The notes: generated by a model from the sequence alone, not told the origin. Counted from the first letter of the stretch, positions 35,279 to 44,780 are shown. The stretch is 64,000 bases of DNA from Bradyrhizobium sp. 170 (GCF_023101085.1 NZ_CP064703.1:6324001-6388000); one strand, 5' to 3'. Made by a program: numbers and translations.

Positions 35279-37174
35279 ATGAGCCATCGACGTCTTCATA
35301 TTCTGGCTGCGTTGCTCTGCACGGGATTGTGGGCAGGCGCGATATGGCTCGGCCATACCAGCGGCCATTTGCGTTTTCTCGATCGGCTCGAGTCGGCGTT
35401 GACCGACGTGCGAACGTTGGCGCGCGGTGTAAAGGCGCCGCCGGATCTCGTCACGATCGTTGCGATCGACGACACCATCGTCAAACTCAGCGGCACCTAT
35501 CCCCTGCCGCGCGCAGAGATAGCCAAAATCGTCGAGGCGATCGCGCGGCTGGAGCCGAAGGTCATCGCGATCGATCTTCTTTTGGTCGACAAAGGGCCCG
35601 CCGACGGCGACGCGGCACTCGCGAAATCGCTGGCGGCGAGTCCGACCGTGCTTGCGGCGGCGGCGGTATTTTCAAACATCGTTCAGCCTTCCGCGGAGGA
35701 CGACGGGCCGCTGGCCCGCCTGCCGAAGGCCGACCGCTTCCTGCTGCCGCTCCCGGCCTTTGCCGACCGCGCGGAAGTCGGCATCGCCAATGTGGCGACG
35801 GGCCAGACCGGCACGCCGCTATCGGTCCCGATGCTGTTCCGGACACGCGACAGAATCGAATTGTCGTTTCCGCTTCGTGTCGCATCCGTCGCGATCGGCC
35901 AGAAGCTGACGATCGAGCCCGACCGCCTGCTGTTCGGCGACCGGCCGATCGCGACTGCTTCCGATTATGCGCTGCCGATTTCCTATTACGGCCCGCGCCG
36001 CACCATTCGCACCGTCAGCGCCGCAAATCTGGTCGACGGCCAGGTCGACAAGGAGGCCATTCAGGGCCGGATCGTCGTCCTCGGCGCGACCGCAACCGGC
36101 GCCGGCGACTTCTTTCCGACGCCGTTCGATTCCCTGATGCCGGGGGTGGAAATCATTTCCACCGCGATCACGCATCTGGTCGCAGGCGACGGTGTCGTGC
36201 GCGACGGGCCGGTTCGCGTCGTCGAAGCCATCACGACGGTCCTGCTCCCGATACTGCTGGTCGGCTTGCTGGCGTGGCGGCGAAACGCGGTTGGTCTGCT
36301 CACGGTCAGCGCGGTGATGCTCGCATGGGCGGCTGCGAATACGGTTGCTTTCGCGCACGGCATATCGCTCGACACCGCGACGACTATGGCCGCGGCGGTG
36401 CCGCCGATCGTCCTGTTCGGTACGTTGCAGCTATGGTCGGGCCGGCGCAGCGCCCAGCATCTCGCCGTCCAAAACAGGCTGCTCGAACAATTCCAGACGC
36501 CGGGCCTGCAGGAATGGCTGACGCGCGATCCCGATTTCCTGCTGGCGCCGGTCAGGCAGAATGCCGCCGTCGTGTTCGTCGATCTGTCCGGATTTACCTC
36601 GCTCAGCGAAACGCTCGATCCGGATGCCACGAGGGGGCTATTGAAGGAGTTTCACGCCCTGGTCGACAAGGAAGTGATGCGGTGCGGCGGCATGATCACG
36701 AGCTTCCTCGGCGATGGCGCCATGATCCTGTTCGGCCTGCCGGAGGCGGCGCCGGATGACGCTGCGCGCGCGGCGCAATGTTCGATCGCGCTCTGCGTCA
36801 AGACCGAACGCTGGATCGAGGCGTTGCCGCCGCCGATTGCCGTGCGGATCGGCTTCAAGATCGGCGCGCATTTCGGGCCGATCGTTGCCTCCCGGCTCGG
36901 CGGCCGCAACCATCAGCATATCACCGCAACCGGCGACACCGTGAACATCGCGAGCCGTCTGATGGAAGTGGCGGCCCGCCACGATGTCCGATTGGCGTTG
37001 AGCGATACGTTGCGTATCGCGGCGGAGCGCATCGGCGCCCGGCTGAAAACCGGAAGCCTTGCCGGCCCCGTCGAGACGCAGATTCGCGGCCGATCAGGCT
37101 CGCTCACGGTCTGGCTGTGGCGGGGCGAACATTCCACGATGGATCAACGCACGCATCCCGACGCCGCGGAGTGA
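35279..37174 (+). CDS. CHASE2-domain class III adenylate/guanylate cyclase
   Basis: 631 aa. N-terminal membrane helix (about 7-25), periplasmic CHASE2 sensor (about 35-310, ending PGVEIISTAITHLVAGDGVV), three membrane helices (about 318-395), then the cyclase domain. Metal-binding Asp435 (VVFVDLSGF) and Asp479 (FLGDGAM) and the transition-state Asn/Arg of TVNIASRL are present. The base-selecting Lys four residues before the second Asp is Ser475, so nucleotide choice or activity may be unusual. Coupled to the FecR-like gene upstream. Confidence 0.92.
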   Translation: MSHRRLHILAALLCTGLWAGAIWLGHTSGHLRFLDRLESALTDVRTLARGVKAPPDLVTIVAIDDTIVKLSGTYPLPRAEIAKIVEAIARLEPKVIAIDLLLVDKGPADGDAALAKSLAASPTVLAAAAVFSNIVQPSAEDDGPLARLPKADRFLLPLPAFADRAEVGIANVATGQTGTPLSVPMLFRTRDRIELSFPLRVASVAIGQKLTIEPDRLLFGDRPIATASDYALPISYYGPRRTIRTVSAANLVDGQVDKEAIQGRIVVLGATATGAGDFFPTPFDSLMPGVEIISTAITHLVAGDGVVRDGPVRVVEAITTVLLPILLVGLLAWRRNAVGLLTVSAVMLAWAAANTVAFAHGISLDTATTMAAAVPPIVLFGTLQLWSGRRSAQHLAVQNRLLEQFQTPGLQEWLTRDPDFLLAPVRQNAAVVFVDLSGFTSLSETLDPDATRGLLKEFHALVDKEVMRCGGMITSFLGDGAMILFGLPEAAPDDAARAAQCSIALCVKTERWIEALPPPIAVRIGFKIGAHFGPIVASRLGGRNHQHITATGDTVNIASRLMEVAARHDVRLALSDTLRIAAERIGARLKTGSLAGPVETQIRGRSGSLTVWLWRGEHSTMDQRTHPDAAE

Positions 37175-37187
37175 CCGGCCGCGCGCT

Positions 37188-38690
37188 CTATCGCGCTTCC
37201 GGCGGCGGCGTGCGGTCGAGCACTTCGCCCTTCGGCCCTTCCAGCACATCGAGCGCATAGGTCTCGATTACCAGCGGGCCGCGCTTGCGCTGAACCTCCC
37301 CGACCCGTTCGACACGGGCAAACCTGTCCTTCAGATAGGGTGCATCGCCGAGCCACGCCTCATATACATACAACGATTTGCCGGCGAGCTGCGCCGCATC
37401 AGGTTCGGGCATGTTGATCCAACGGATGCGCTGGCTGGGCTGTGCGACGCAGGTGCCCTTCGGCAGATGGAAGGCCAGCCAGGCGGTGGTGCCGTAATCC
37501 GACGCAAGCACGCATGTTGCGCCGACGCGCGCCCTCACCGCCTCAATTCCATCGGCCGTTTCGCGCCAGCCGACGCCGACGCTGCGCACGGTGGCATCGC
37601 GACGATAGCCCGATAGCACGCCGGTGTCGGCCTGCACGACCAATAGCACGAACATCAGGACGCCGCCCGGCGCCGCCCAGCGCCGGCAGAAGTCGACCAG
37701 GCGCTGCCAGCGTGGTTCCCATTCGACCAGATGCGCGGCGACGGCGGCGGCGATCGCAAACGCCGGATAGACCGGCGCAAACCAGTTGGCCTCGACGCGG
37801 GCATGCAGCGAGTGCCAGACGAAGTAGGCAACGATGATCCAGAACATCGTATTGACGAGCGCGCGCGCCGGCAGCGCGCCGGCGCGGCGGCGGAACAGCG
37901 CGTAAAGCCCCATCGCGCCGAGGATCCACACCAGCGGCGTCGCGAACGCAATCTGCGTCGGGATCAGTTCGGCGATGTAGACCGGGCGGAAATCCTCGAT
38001 CCGAGCCCGCCCCATCTGCTTGATGAAGGAAACCCAGTGGTGGCCGGCGTTCCAGAGAATGACCGGCGCAAACAGCACCAGCGCGACGAGCCCGCCGAGA
38101 TAAAGCCAGGGCGAGATCAGCCAGTGCCGCAGTTTGGGAACGGCGACCAGCCAGATCAGGATCGCCGGTCCGAAGAACAGCGCGGTGTATTTCGACAGCA
38201 GCGCGCAACCGGCGGCGGCGCCGACCGCCAGCCACCACACGCCGCGACCGGTCTGCAGCACCTTGGCGAGCGCAAACAGCAGGAGGCTGGAAGCCACCAG
38301 GAGCGGCGCGTCCGGCGTGACGATCATGGTGCCGACCGCGGCCATCAGCGTGATGTTCAGGAGGATCGCTGATGACGCGGCCACGCGCCGGCTGCCGAAC
38401 AGGATGGCGGCGGCCTGATAGATCGCCCAGCTCATCGGCAGCGCCAGCAGGATCGAAACCAGCCGCACGCCGAATTCGGTATCGCCTGCGATCAGCGTGC
38501 CGAGCCGGATCACGACCGCGACCATCGGCGGATGATCGTAATAGCCGCCGGCAAGATGCTTCGACCACATCCAATAGTAGGCTTCGTCGAAGGTGATCGG
38601 CGTGAACGCCGCGGCGATCAGGCGCAGCGCAACGAGCCCCAGGATCGCCAGACCCGTATTGAGGGCAACCCGCGCCTCGTTGGAGCTCAT
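37188..38690 (-). CDS. ArnT/PMT-type membrane glycosyltransferase (GT39/GT83 family)
   Basis: 500 aa. About 11 to 13 membrane helices; the first periplasmic loop has the acidic catalytic motif TFDEAYYWMWSKHL then GYYDHPPMVA (residues about 33-60), as in ArnT and RgtA-type enzymes. These use polyprenyl-phosphate sugars to decorate lipid A or core sugars at the periplasmic face. The GT2-GtrA gene upstream on the same strand (7 bp gap) could make that lipid-linked donor. Confidence 0.9.
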   Translation of the reverse strand: MSSNEARVALNTGLAILGLVALRLIAAAFTPITFDEAYYWMWSKHLAGGYYDHPPMVAVVIRLGTLIAGDTEFGVRLVSILLALPMSWAIYQAAAILFGSRRVAASSAILLNITLMAAVGTMIVTPDAPLLVASSLLLFALAKVLQTGRGVWWLAVGAAAGCALLSKYTALFFGPAILIWLVAVPKLRHWLISPWLYLGGLVALVLFAPVILWNAGHHWVSFIKQMGRARIEDFRPVYIAELIPTQIAFATPLVWILGAMGLYALFRRRAGALPARALVNTMFWIIVAYFVWHSLHARVEANWFAPVYPAFAIAAAVAAHLVEWEPRWQRLVDFCRRWAAPGGVLMFVLLVVQADTGVLSGYRRDATVRSVGVGWRETADGIEAVRARVGATCVLASDYGTTAWLAFHLPKGTCVAQPSQRIRWINMPEPDAAQLAGKSLYVYEAWLGDAPYLKDRFARVERVGEVQRKRGPLVIETYALDVLEGPKGEVLDRTPPPEAR

Positions 38691-38697
38691 TTTCCGG

Positions 38698-39828
38698 TCA
38701 TCGCCTGCGCCAGACGAACAGTCCGGACATCGCGTAGTTCCAGACCACGCCCATCAGCGCGCCGGCAAGCCCTGCGAGCCACCAGATCGGCTCCTGGTCG
38801 AAGACCGCGAACGCAACGCCGACATTGGCGAGCAGTCCGACGCCGCAGACGAGATAGAACAGCAACAGGCCGCGCAGGATCGCAAATCCCTTGAGCCGCT
38901 GGTCGCGATAGGTGAGAAAATTGTTCAGGATGAAGTTGCTGGTCATCGCAACCAGCGCGCCGGCGGCCTGTGCCTCCGCAAACGGTTCCTTGAAGATTTC
39001 GAGCGCGATGAACAGCGTCGCGAGATGCACGACAAGGCCGGTGCCCCCGACCATCGCGAACAACAGGAAACGCAGCGAGACCACGTCGTGCGTCAGCTTG
39101 GCCAGCACCAGGCCGAGGAAGTCCAGCGCCACCATGGAATCGAGCTTGCTCTCGCCGTGCTGGCGCGAACCGAAAGTGTAGGGAATCTCGACGGCGCGCA
39201 GCTTGCCCTGTGCGGTCGCAATGATGTCGAGCAGGATCTTGAAGCCCTGGGTCGAGAGCTGCGGCGCCAGTTGCTCGAAGCGGTCGCGGCGGATCATGAA
39301 GAAACCGCTCATGGGATCGGCGACCTCGACCTTCAGGGCGCGTCTGGCGACCTCGGTCGCAAGCTGACTGGCCCCTGCCCGCTGCTTGTTGAAACTGTCG
39401 GCGCTGCCGCCCTCGACATAGCGGCTGCCGACCACGAGTTCCGCCTCGCCGCTTCGCAGCAGCGCGACCATCTTCGGCAGTTGCGTTTCATCGTGCTGCA
39501 GATCGGCGTCGATGACAGCCGCATAGGGGCCGCTCGAGGCCAAAATGCCCTCAATGCATGCACCCGACAGTCCGCGGCGCCCGATCCGGCGGATACATCG
39601 GACGCGCGAATCCTTCCGCGCCAGCCCGCGCACCACTTCCCAGGTCCCGTCAGGGGAATTGTCGTCGACAAAGACCACTTCCCAGGAAATGCCTGATAGC
39701 GTGGCCTCCAGCCGCCGGTACAGTACGGTGACATTGTCCCGCTCGTTGAAGGTCGGCACAACGACCGAAAGCTCAGGCAAACCGGCCTGCGACGGGGTTT
39801 CGGGGCCCGGTTTGATGGCGTCATTCAT
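38698..39828 (-). CDS. Polyprenyl-phosphate glycosyltransferase (GT2) fused to GtrA-like membrane domain
   Basis: 376 aa. The GT2 domain (about 20-235) shows VVVPTFNERDNVTVLYRRLE, FVDDNSPDGTWEVV, DADLQHDE (the DxD) and VGSRYVEGG, as in dolichyl-phosphate mannose synthases. Four membrane helices of the GtrA type follow (about 250-370). Expected role: transfer of a sugar from a nucleotide donor to polyprenyl phosphate in the inner membrane, for the GT39 enzyme encoded 7 bp downstream. Start at MNDAIKPG is preferred over a frame opening at 39861. Confidence 0.92.
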   Translation of the reverse strand: MNDAIKPGPETPSQAGLPELSVVVPTFNERDNVTVLYRRLEATLSGISWEVVFVDDNSPDGTWEVVRGLARKDSRVRCIRRIGRRGLSGACIEGILASSGPYAAVIDADLQHDETQLPKMVALLRSGEAELVVGSRYVEGGSADSFNKQRAGASQLATEVARRALKVEVADPMSGFFMIRRDRFEQLAPQLSTQGFKILLDIIATAQGKLRAVEIPYTFGSRQHGESKLDSMVALDFLGLVLAKLTHDVVSLRFLLFAMVGGTGLVVHLATLFIALEIFKEPFAEAQAAGALVAMTSNFILNNFLTYRDQRLKGFAILRGLLLFYLVCGVGLLANVGVAFAVFDQEPIWWLAGLAGALMGVVWNYAMSGLFVWRRR

Positions 39829-40152
39829 GATCGCCAGCGTATATCCGCAGCCGTCCGACATGCCAAGGCGAGCTTCAGGAACGACGTAACTGGACGGTGA
39901 AAACGGGGGACGAAACCGCCCCGGTGCCGGCCCGGCGCGGACGAATCATTAGCCGCCGCCGGATCGGATCCGGGGCCTGCTTCGCTTGAAAATGCTCTGA
40001 AAATGCCAACGACCACGAACAGAGGGCGCGCGTACATCCGGCGCAGCCAAACTATTCATGGTCGTCCCGGCGCCGGAGCTTTGAAGCGTCAACGTCGCCG
40101 TTGTGTCCCAGATAGGAATGCCCAAGGCATTCCGCAAGAGGCGATCCCGGCC
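39829..40152. other. Non-coding gap
   Basis: 324 bp between two minus-strand genes. No repeat family, hairpin terminator or convincing small gene was found. Confidence 0.5.
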
Positions 40153-40344
40153 CTAATTCGGAACCTCCCGAATCACCGGCCCGCGCGGGGCGGGAGCCTG
40201 CTGAAGCGGCGGCGCGGGTTGCTGGACGCTCGCCGGCTTGGCGGGCTTTCCGAACTGGCCGATCGGCCCATAGGCGATTGCAACCACCATCACGATCGAT
40301 GCGACGATGGCTCCCAAAAGACCGGCGACTGACTGCGAATTCAT
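40153..40344 (-). CDS. Small single-pass membrane protein with Pro/Gln-rich tail
   Basis: 63 aa. ATG at 40344 with AGGGGATC upstream. One membrane helix (about 6-26, GLLGAIVASIVMVVAIAYGP), then a Pro/Gln/Ala-rich tail (QQPAPPLQQAPAPRGP). Family not recognised; the composition suggests a membrane-anchored periplasmic stub. Divergent from the phasin gene at 40560. Confidence 0.6.
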   Translation of the reverse strand: MNSQSVAGLLGAIVASIVMVVAIAYGPIGQFGKPAKPASVQQPAPPLQQAPAPRGPVIREVPN

Positions 40345-40559
40345 AATCAACGATCCCCTAGGCCTGATCGGGAACTGATATCACGGAAAAAGCTTGTGGA
40401 AGAATAGTCTCGGCGTCAGCCATCGACAATACCGGCCGCCGAAGCGGGCTCCAAAATCTCACCACGCGAGCGCCGCGCGACGGACAAGCAAGAACCGCGA
40501 TTCCATCGCAAACATGGCGGAGTCTCGACCTTCGGGTTGACAGGGAATAGGGGAAAAAG

Positions 40560-41183
40560 ATGTCGAATACAGATCAGGGCAAACCGGCCGGGAAATCCGG
40601 ACGGCGCAACCGGAAGGGAGAGCGGGGCAAAAAGGCCGCTTCCCAAGAGAGCACGGCCGTGAGCCCGGCGCCGGTTGAATTGCAAAGCCCGGATCAGGAT
40701 CAACCACCGCGACCGGAGCCGGTTCACGCGGAGAGCCCGAAGGTGGATCAGCCGGCCATCGACGAACCAGTCGCCGTTGCCGCGCCGCCCGAGCCGCAGC
40801 CGGCCGTGGTGCCCTCGCTGGCCGAGCCGGCCGAGCCCGCAACAGTCGAGGCCGCGCTCGCCGAGGCCGCGTCGATCCAGCCCGCAGCAGTCGAGTCCAC
40901 GGCAGAGCCTGCGCCGGTAAGCCTGCAGACCATCGCGAATGCCTATCGCGACTACACACGGAAATCGATCGAGGAGTTCGGATCGTTTGTCGAGCAGCTC
41001 AGCGGCGTTCGCTCGCTCGACAAGGCGATGACGGTTCAGAGCGAATTCGTGAAGCGGGCCTATGAAACCTCGGTCGCCGAGTCGCAGAAGATCTGCGAAC
41101 TCCACAACCGGCTCGCCAAGCAGACCCTCGACCCGTTCAAGGGGCTGACGGGCAAGACGCCGGCGACGCACGGCAAGCCTTGA
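40560..41183 (+). CDS. Phasin family protein with long disordered N-terminal region
   Basis: 207 aa. Residues 1-30 are basic (GKSGRRNRKGERGKKAA), about 30-120 are Glu/Pro/Ala-rich and disordered, and 120-197 carry a Phasin_2 domain: TIANAYRDYTRKSIEEFGSF, then AMTVQSEFVKRAYETSVAES. Probably binds polyhydroxyalkanoate granules, and the basic start could contact DNA as in PhaM-type proteins (inference). GGGGAAAAAG lies upstream; a terminator follows. Confidence 0.85.
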   Translation: MSNTDQGKPAGKSGRRNRKGERGKKAASQESTAVSPAPVELQSPDQDQPPRPEPVHAESPKVDQPAIDEPVAVAAPPEPQPAVVPSLAEPAEPATVEAALAEAASIQPAAVESTAEPAPVSLQTIANAYRDYTRKSIEEFGSFVEQLSGVRSLDKAMTVQSEFVKRAYETSVAESQKICELHNRLAKQTLDPFKGLTGKTPATHGKP

Positions 41184-41222
41184 GGTTCACGCGAAACCAG
41201 TTTGGCGCAGATTGGTGGAATT

Positions 41223-41253
41223 AAAAGGCTCCGGTTATTCCGGAGCCTTTTTT
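41223..41253 (+). terminator. Rho-independent terminator of the phasin gene
   Basis: AAAAGGCTCCGG-TTATT-CCGGAGCCTTTTTT: a 12-bp stem, 5-nt loop and T tract. Confidence 0.92.
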
Positions 41254-41357
41254 CGAGGGATCATGCCTTTAAGTCGGCGCCTGGCAAACTGGCCAATCAG
41301 GGCTGACTTGGCTAACATATACGAGTTCCCTCCCCCCATTTTCCGACGAGCCCTCCC

Positions 41358-42182
41358 GTGAGCAAGCCTTCGAAATCGACCGCGAAAAACAGCGGCAACA
41401 TCTATATCGGCATCGGCGGCTGGACCTTCGAGCCGTGGCGCGGGGTGTTTTATCCCGAGAAGCTGACGCAGGCGAAGGAGCTGTCCTACGCCGCCTCGAA
41501 GCTGACCTCGATCGAGATCAACGGCACCTATTACGGCTCGCAGAAGCCGGAGAGTTTTCGCAAATGGGCGCGCGAAGTGCCGGACGGATTCGTGTTCTCG
41601 TTGAAGGGACCGCGGTTCGCGACCAATCGTCGTGTGCTGGCGGAAGCCGGCGATTCCGTAAAGCGCTTCTACGATTCCGGCGTGCTGGAGCTTGGCGACC
41701 GGCTCGGTCCGGTGCTGTGGCAGTTCGCGCCGACCAAAAAATTCGACGAGGCCGATTTCGGCACGTTCCTCGAACTGCTGCCGCGCAAGCTCGACGGCCG
41801 CGCGCTACGGCACGTGGTCGAGGTGCGGCACGACAGTTTCTGCGTGCCGGAGTTCATCGCATTGCTGCGCAAGTTCGAAACGCCGGTCGTGTTCGCCGAG
41901 CACGGCAAATATCCGGCGATCGCCGACGTCGTCAGCGACTTCGTCTATGCGCGGCTGCAGAAGGGCAATGACGAGCTCAAGACCTGCTATCCGCCGAAGC
42001 AGCTCGACGCCTGGGCCAAGCGCTTTCAGGCCTGGGCCGGCGGCGGCGAGCCCGACGATCTGCCGCGCGTCGATGCCGCAAAGCCCGCGAAGACGCCGCG
42101 CGACGTCTTCGCCTACGTCATCCACGAGGGCAAGGTGCGCGCGCCGGCCGGCGCGATGGAATTGATCGAGCGCGTGAAGTAA
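41358..42182 (+). CDS. DUF72 family protein
   Basis: 274 aa from a GTG. IYIGIGGWTFEPWRGVFYPE opens the TIM-barrel DUF72 family; EINGTYYGSQKPESFRKWAR and PDGFVFSLKGPRF are conserved blocks, and the C-terminal part includes VEVRHDSF and FVYARLQKG. Biochemical role unknown; proposed relatives of endonuclease IV-like barrels. Convergent with the Bug protein gene. Confidence 0.93.
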   Translation: MSKPSKSTAKNSGNIYIGIGGWTFEPWRGVFYPEKLTQAKELSYAASKLTSIEINGTYYGSQKPESFRKWAREVPDGFVFSLKGPRFATNRRVLAEAGDSVKRFYDSGVLELGDRLGPVLWQFAPTKKFDEADFGTFLELLPRKLDGRALRHVVEVRHDSFCVPEFIALLRKFETPVVFAEHGKYPAIADVVSDFVYARLQKGNDELKTCYPPKQLDAWAKRFQAWAGGGEPDDLPRVDAAKPAKTPRDVFAYVIHEGKVRAPAGAMELIERVK

Positions 42183-42186
42183 CTCC

Positions 42187-43155
42187 CTAGTCCAGCTTGA
42201 TGCCGGCCTCGCGGATCAGTTTGGTCCAGTTGTCGTATTCGGAGGCGACGAAGGCGTCGAGCTTGTCATCAGGCAGATCCCACACCTCCCCGCCGCTCTT
42301 CTCGAAACGCTCCTTGAGGTCGGGCAGCGAGGCGCGGATGTCGCGGCGCAGCTTTGCGATCACGTCCGGCGGCGTCTTTGCGGGTGCGAATATCCCGAGC
42401 CAGGAATCGACATCGAGGCCGGATACGCCGGCTTCCGACATCGTCGGCACATCGGGCGCCAGCGGGCTGCGTTTGGACGACAGCAGCGCAATGCCCTTCG
42501 CCTGCCCGGACTGAACGTAAGGGAGCCCGGCGGCGTTCGAATCGAAAAACAGGTCGATGCGGCCGGCAAGCAGATCGGTGAAGGCCGGCGGCGAACCCTT
42601 GTAGGGTATCTCCTGAAATTTTACGCCGGCTGCCTTCATGAACGCAGCCGCCACCAGATGCTGGCCAGTGCCGACACCGGCTGTCGCGACGGAAATCGAG
42701 CCCGGGTTCGCCTTTGCGGCGGCGACGATGTCCTGCAGCTTGGCGTGCGGCAAATCCTTGCGGCCGACCATCACGTAACCAAACTTGTAGATCAGCGCGA
42801 CCGGCACAAAATCCTTGCGGGGATCGTACGCCAGTTTCGAATACAGCGCCGAGTTGAAGGCCATGTTGGAGAGCCCGCCGACCACCAGCGTATAGCCGTC
42901 CGGCTCGCTCTGGCTGGCGGCTTGCGTGCCGACAACGGTTCCGGCGCCCGGCTTGTTCTCGACGACGAAGGCCTGCCCCATCCGCTTCGACAGCGCATCT
43001 GCAAGCTGCCGCCCGACCAGATCGTAACTGCCGCCGGGGCCGATCGGGACGATAATTTTCACCGCACGGTCGGGATAACTGGATTGTGCGTGCGCTGCGG
43101 CAACGCTGCAAAGCACGAGCGCGAGTGTTGTCAGCGAGCGGCTAATTCGGTTCAT
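42187..43155 (-). CDS. Tripartite tricarboxylate transporter binding protein (Bug/TctC family)
   Basis: 322 aa. Signal peptide about 1-23 (ending AAAHA). Bug motif VKIIVPIGPGGSYDLVGRQL (about residues 33-52) and VENKPGAGTVVGTQAASQSE (about 65-84) are diagnostic. It would bind a carboxylate in the periplasm. TctA/TctB membrane genes are not present, which is usual for this expanded family. Confidence 0.94.
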   Translation of the reverse strand: MNRISRSLTTLALVLCSVAAAHAQSSYPDRAVKIIVPIGPGGSYDLVGRQLADALSKRMGQAFVVENKPGAGTVVGTQAASQSEPDGYTLVVGGLSNMAFNSALYSKLAYDPRKDFVPVALIYKFGYVMVGRKDLPHAKLQDIVAAAKANPGSISVATAGVGTGQHLVAAAFMKAAGVKFQEIPYKGSPPAFTDLLAGRIDLFFDSNAAGLPYVQSGQAKGIALLSSKRSPLAPDVPTMSEAGVSGLDVDSWLGIFAPAKTPPDVIAKLRRDIRASLPDLKERFEKSGGEVWDLPDDKLDAFVASEYDNWTKLIREAGIKLD

Positions 43156-43294
43156 CTGTTCCCCCGGCGAGAATGGCCGTCGACTGGCTCTTTCGCAGGA
43201 CTATGCGACACACAGCTTCCGGCCGCAACGCGGGTGTAGCAATCGATCGACCATTACCGTAGCCTTCCGCCAGCGACATAATGTCTGGATCGAC

Positions 43295-43759
43295 ATGGCC
43301 CGCAGGACCAAACGCCTCTTCACCATCGGCTATGAACAGACGCCGGCGAAGGCGGTGCTCGACGAACTCGAAGCCGCCGGGATCAAGCTGCTGGTGGACG
43401 TGCGCGCGGTGGCGTCCTCGCGGCGGCCGGGCTTTTCGAAGAATCAGCTCGCGGCCGGCCTCGACGAACGCGGCATTTCCTATCTGCACCTGAAGGGACT
43501 CGGGACGCCGAAGAGCGGCCGTGAGGCGGCGCGCAGCGGCAAGTTCGGCCTGCTGCACAAGATCTATTCGGCGCATCTGAAGACGACGCAGGCGAAGGAG
43601 CAACTCGATGAGCTGTCGGCGCTAGTGAACAAGTCGGGGCCGGTCTGCATTCTCTGCTATGAGCGCGATCATGCCCAGTGCCACCGGCAATGGATCGCCG
43701 AGATCATCGAGGACCGCGACGGCGTGAAGGTAGAGAACCTGGTCGCGCCGCAGGTGTAA
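43295..43759 (+). CDS. DUF488 family protein
   Basis: 154 aa. FTIGYEQTPAKAVLDELEAA and LLVDVRAVASSRRPGFSKNQ (residues about 26-48) are DUF488 signatures, as is the end motif VCILCYERDHAQCHRQWIAE, with two Cys and His. Unknown function, cytosolic. Divergent from the Bug gene. Confidence 0.92.
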   Translation: MARRTKRLFTIGYEQTPAKAVLDELEAAGIKLLVDVRAVASSRRPGFSKNQLAAGLDERGISYLHLKGLGTPKSGREAARSGKFGLLHKIYSAHLKTTQAKEQLDELSALVNKSGPVCILCYERDHAQCHRQWIAEIIEDRDGVKVENLVAPQV

Positions 43760-43768
43760 AACGTGGCC

Positions 43769-43859
43769 CGTAGCCCGGATGGAGCGCAGCGCAATCCGGG
43801 AACGGTGCCGCAGGCGGATCGACCTGCCCCGGATTACGCTGCGCTCCATCCGAGCTACG
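43769..43859. repeat. Dispersed palindromic repeat, family 5
   Basis: CGTAGCCCGGATGGAGCGCA and GCGCTCCATCCGAGCTACG with AATCCGGG/CCCCGGATT inner arms. Between convergent genes. Confidence 0.85.
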
Positions 43860-43865
43860 AAGCGA

Positions 43866-44780
43866 CTACCCCTTGCCATCAAGCTTGAAAGTCCCCTCCA
43901 TCATCTGCACGCAACTCCCGCCGACATGGATGGATGCGACCGAGCCGTTCTGCTTGCGGACGCGCGTCAGCAGCAGGCTGGGCCGGCCCATGTCGACGCC
44001 CTGCCCGATCTTCAATTTCAGTTCGCCGTCCTTGATGGCGTCGAGATCGGCCAGCAGCGCCGCGCAGGCGGCCGTCGCGCTGCCGGTTGCCGGGTCTTCG
44101 GACAGTCCGCTGGCGGCGGGGTGAAACATCCGCGCCTGCAGCTCGCATGGCTTTTCGCTGGCCGGTACGTCGCGCGTATAGAAGTAGACGGCGTCGCTGC
44201 CGTCACACGGGAAGGTTTTTTCGAACGCCGCAGCATCGGGTCTGGCCCGCCGCAGCGCCTCGCGGGAAGTGACTTCGACGGCGAGAAACGCCAGCCCGAC
44301 CGAGATGATCTGCGGTGGATGACGGTCGGTCTTGACGTCGCCAGGCGACAGCGAGAGGCAGGCGGCGGCCTGTTCGACGGGAAGATGCGACATCCGCTTC
44401 AGCGGCTGCGGCGCCGTGAATTCGGTGCTGACGATCGTGCCTTGCTCGGTCACGATCTCGACCGGCACGAGGCCTGCGCCCTCCTCGAACAGCAGCCGCG
44501 CCGGTGGCTTCGCCGCCAGCGTCGCCAGCACGAAGGCGGTGCCGACATTCGGGTGGCCTGCAAACGGCAGCTCCCGGTTCACCGTGAAGATGCGCACCTG
44601 CGCGTCGTGGGCGGGATCGGCCGGCGGCAGCACGAAGGTCGTCTCCGAATAATTGAACTCGGTGGCGACCGCCTGCATCTGTTCGGTCGACAGTCCGCCG
44701 GCGTCGAGCACGACGGCAAGCGGATTGCCGCCGAAGGCGCGGTCGGTGAAGACGTCGACGGTGATGTAACGGCGCTGCAT
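43866..44780 (-). CDS. PhzF-family isomerase/epimerase
   Basis: 304 aa from MQRRYITVDVFTDRAFGGNP. The catalytic Glu is Glu46 in FNYSETTFV; the two-fold related second half has GLSEDPATGSATAACAALLA. The family catalyses proton shifts in phenazine synthesis and other unknown reactions; no phenazine genes are near, so a different substrate is likely. A longer reading to 44900 overlaps the next gene and is rejected. Confidence 0.93.
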   Translation of the reverse strand: MQRRYITVDVFTDRAFGGNPLAVVLDAGGLSTEQMQAVATEFNYSETTFVLPPADPAHDAQVRIFTVNRELPFAGHPNVGTAFVLATLAAKPPARLLFEEGAGLVPVEIVTEQGTIVSTEFTAPQPLKRMSHLPVEQAAACLSLSPGDVKTDRHPPQIISVGLAFLAVEVTSREALRRARPDAAAFEKTFPCDGSDAVYFYTRDVPASEKPCELQARMFHPAASGLSEDPATGSATAACAALLADLDAIKDGELKLKIGQGVDMGRPSLLLTRVRKQNGSVASIHVGGSCVQMMEGTFKLDGKG

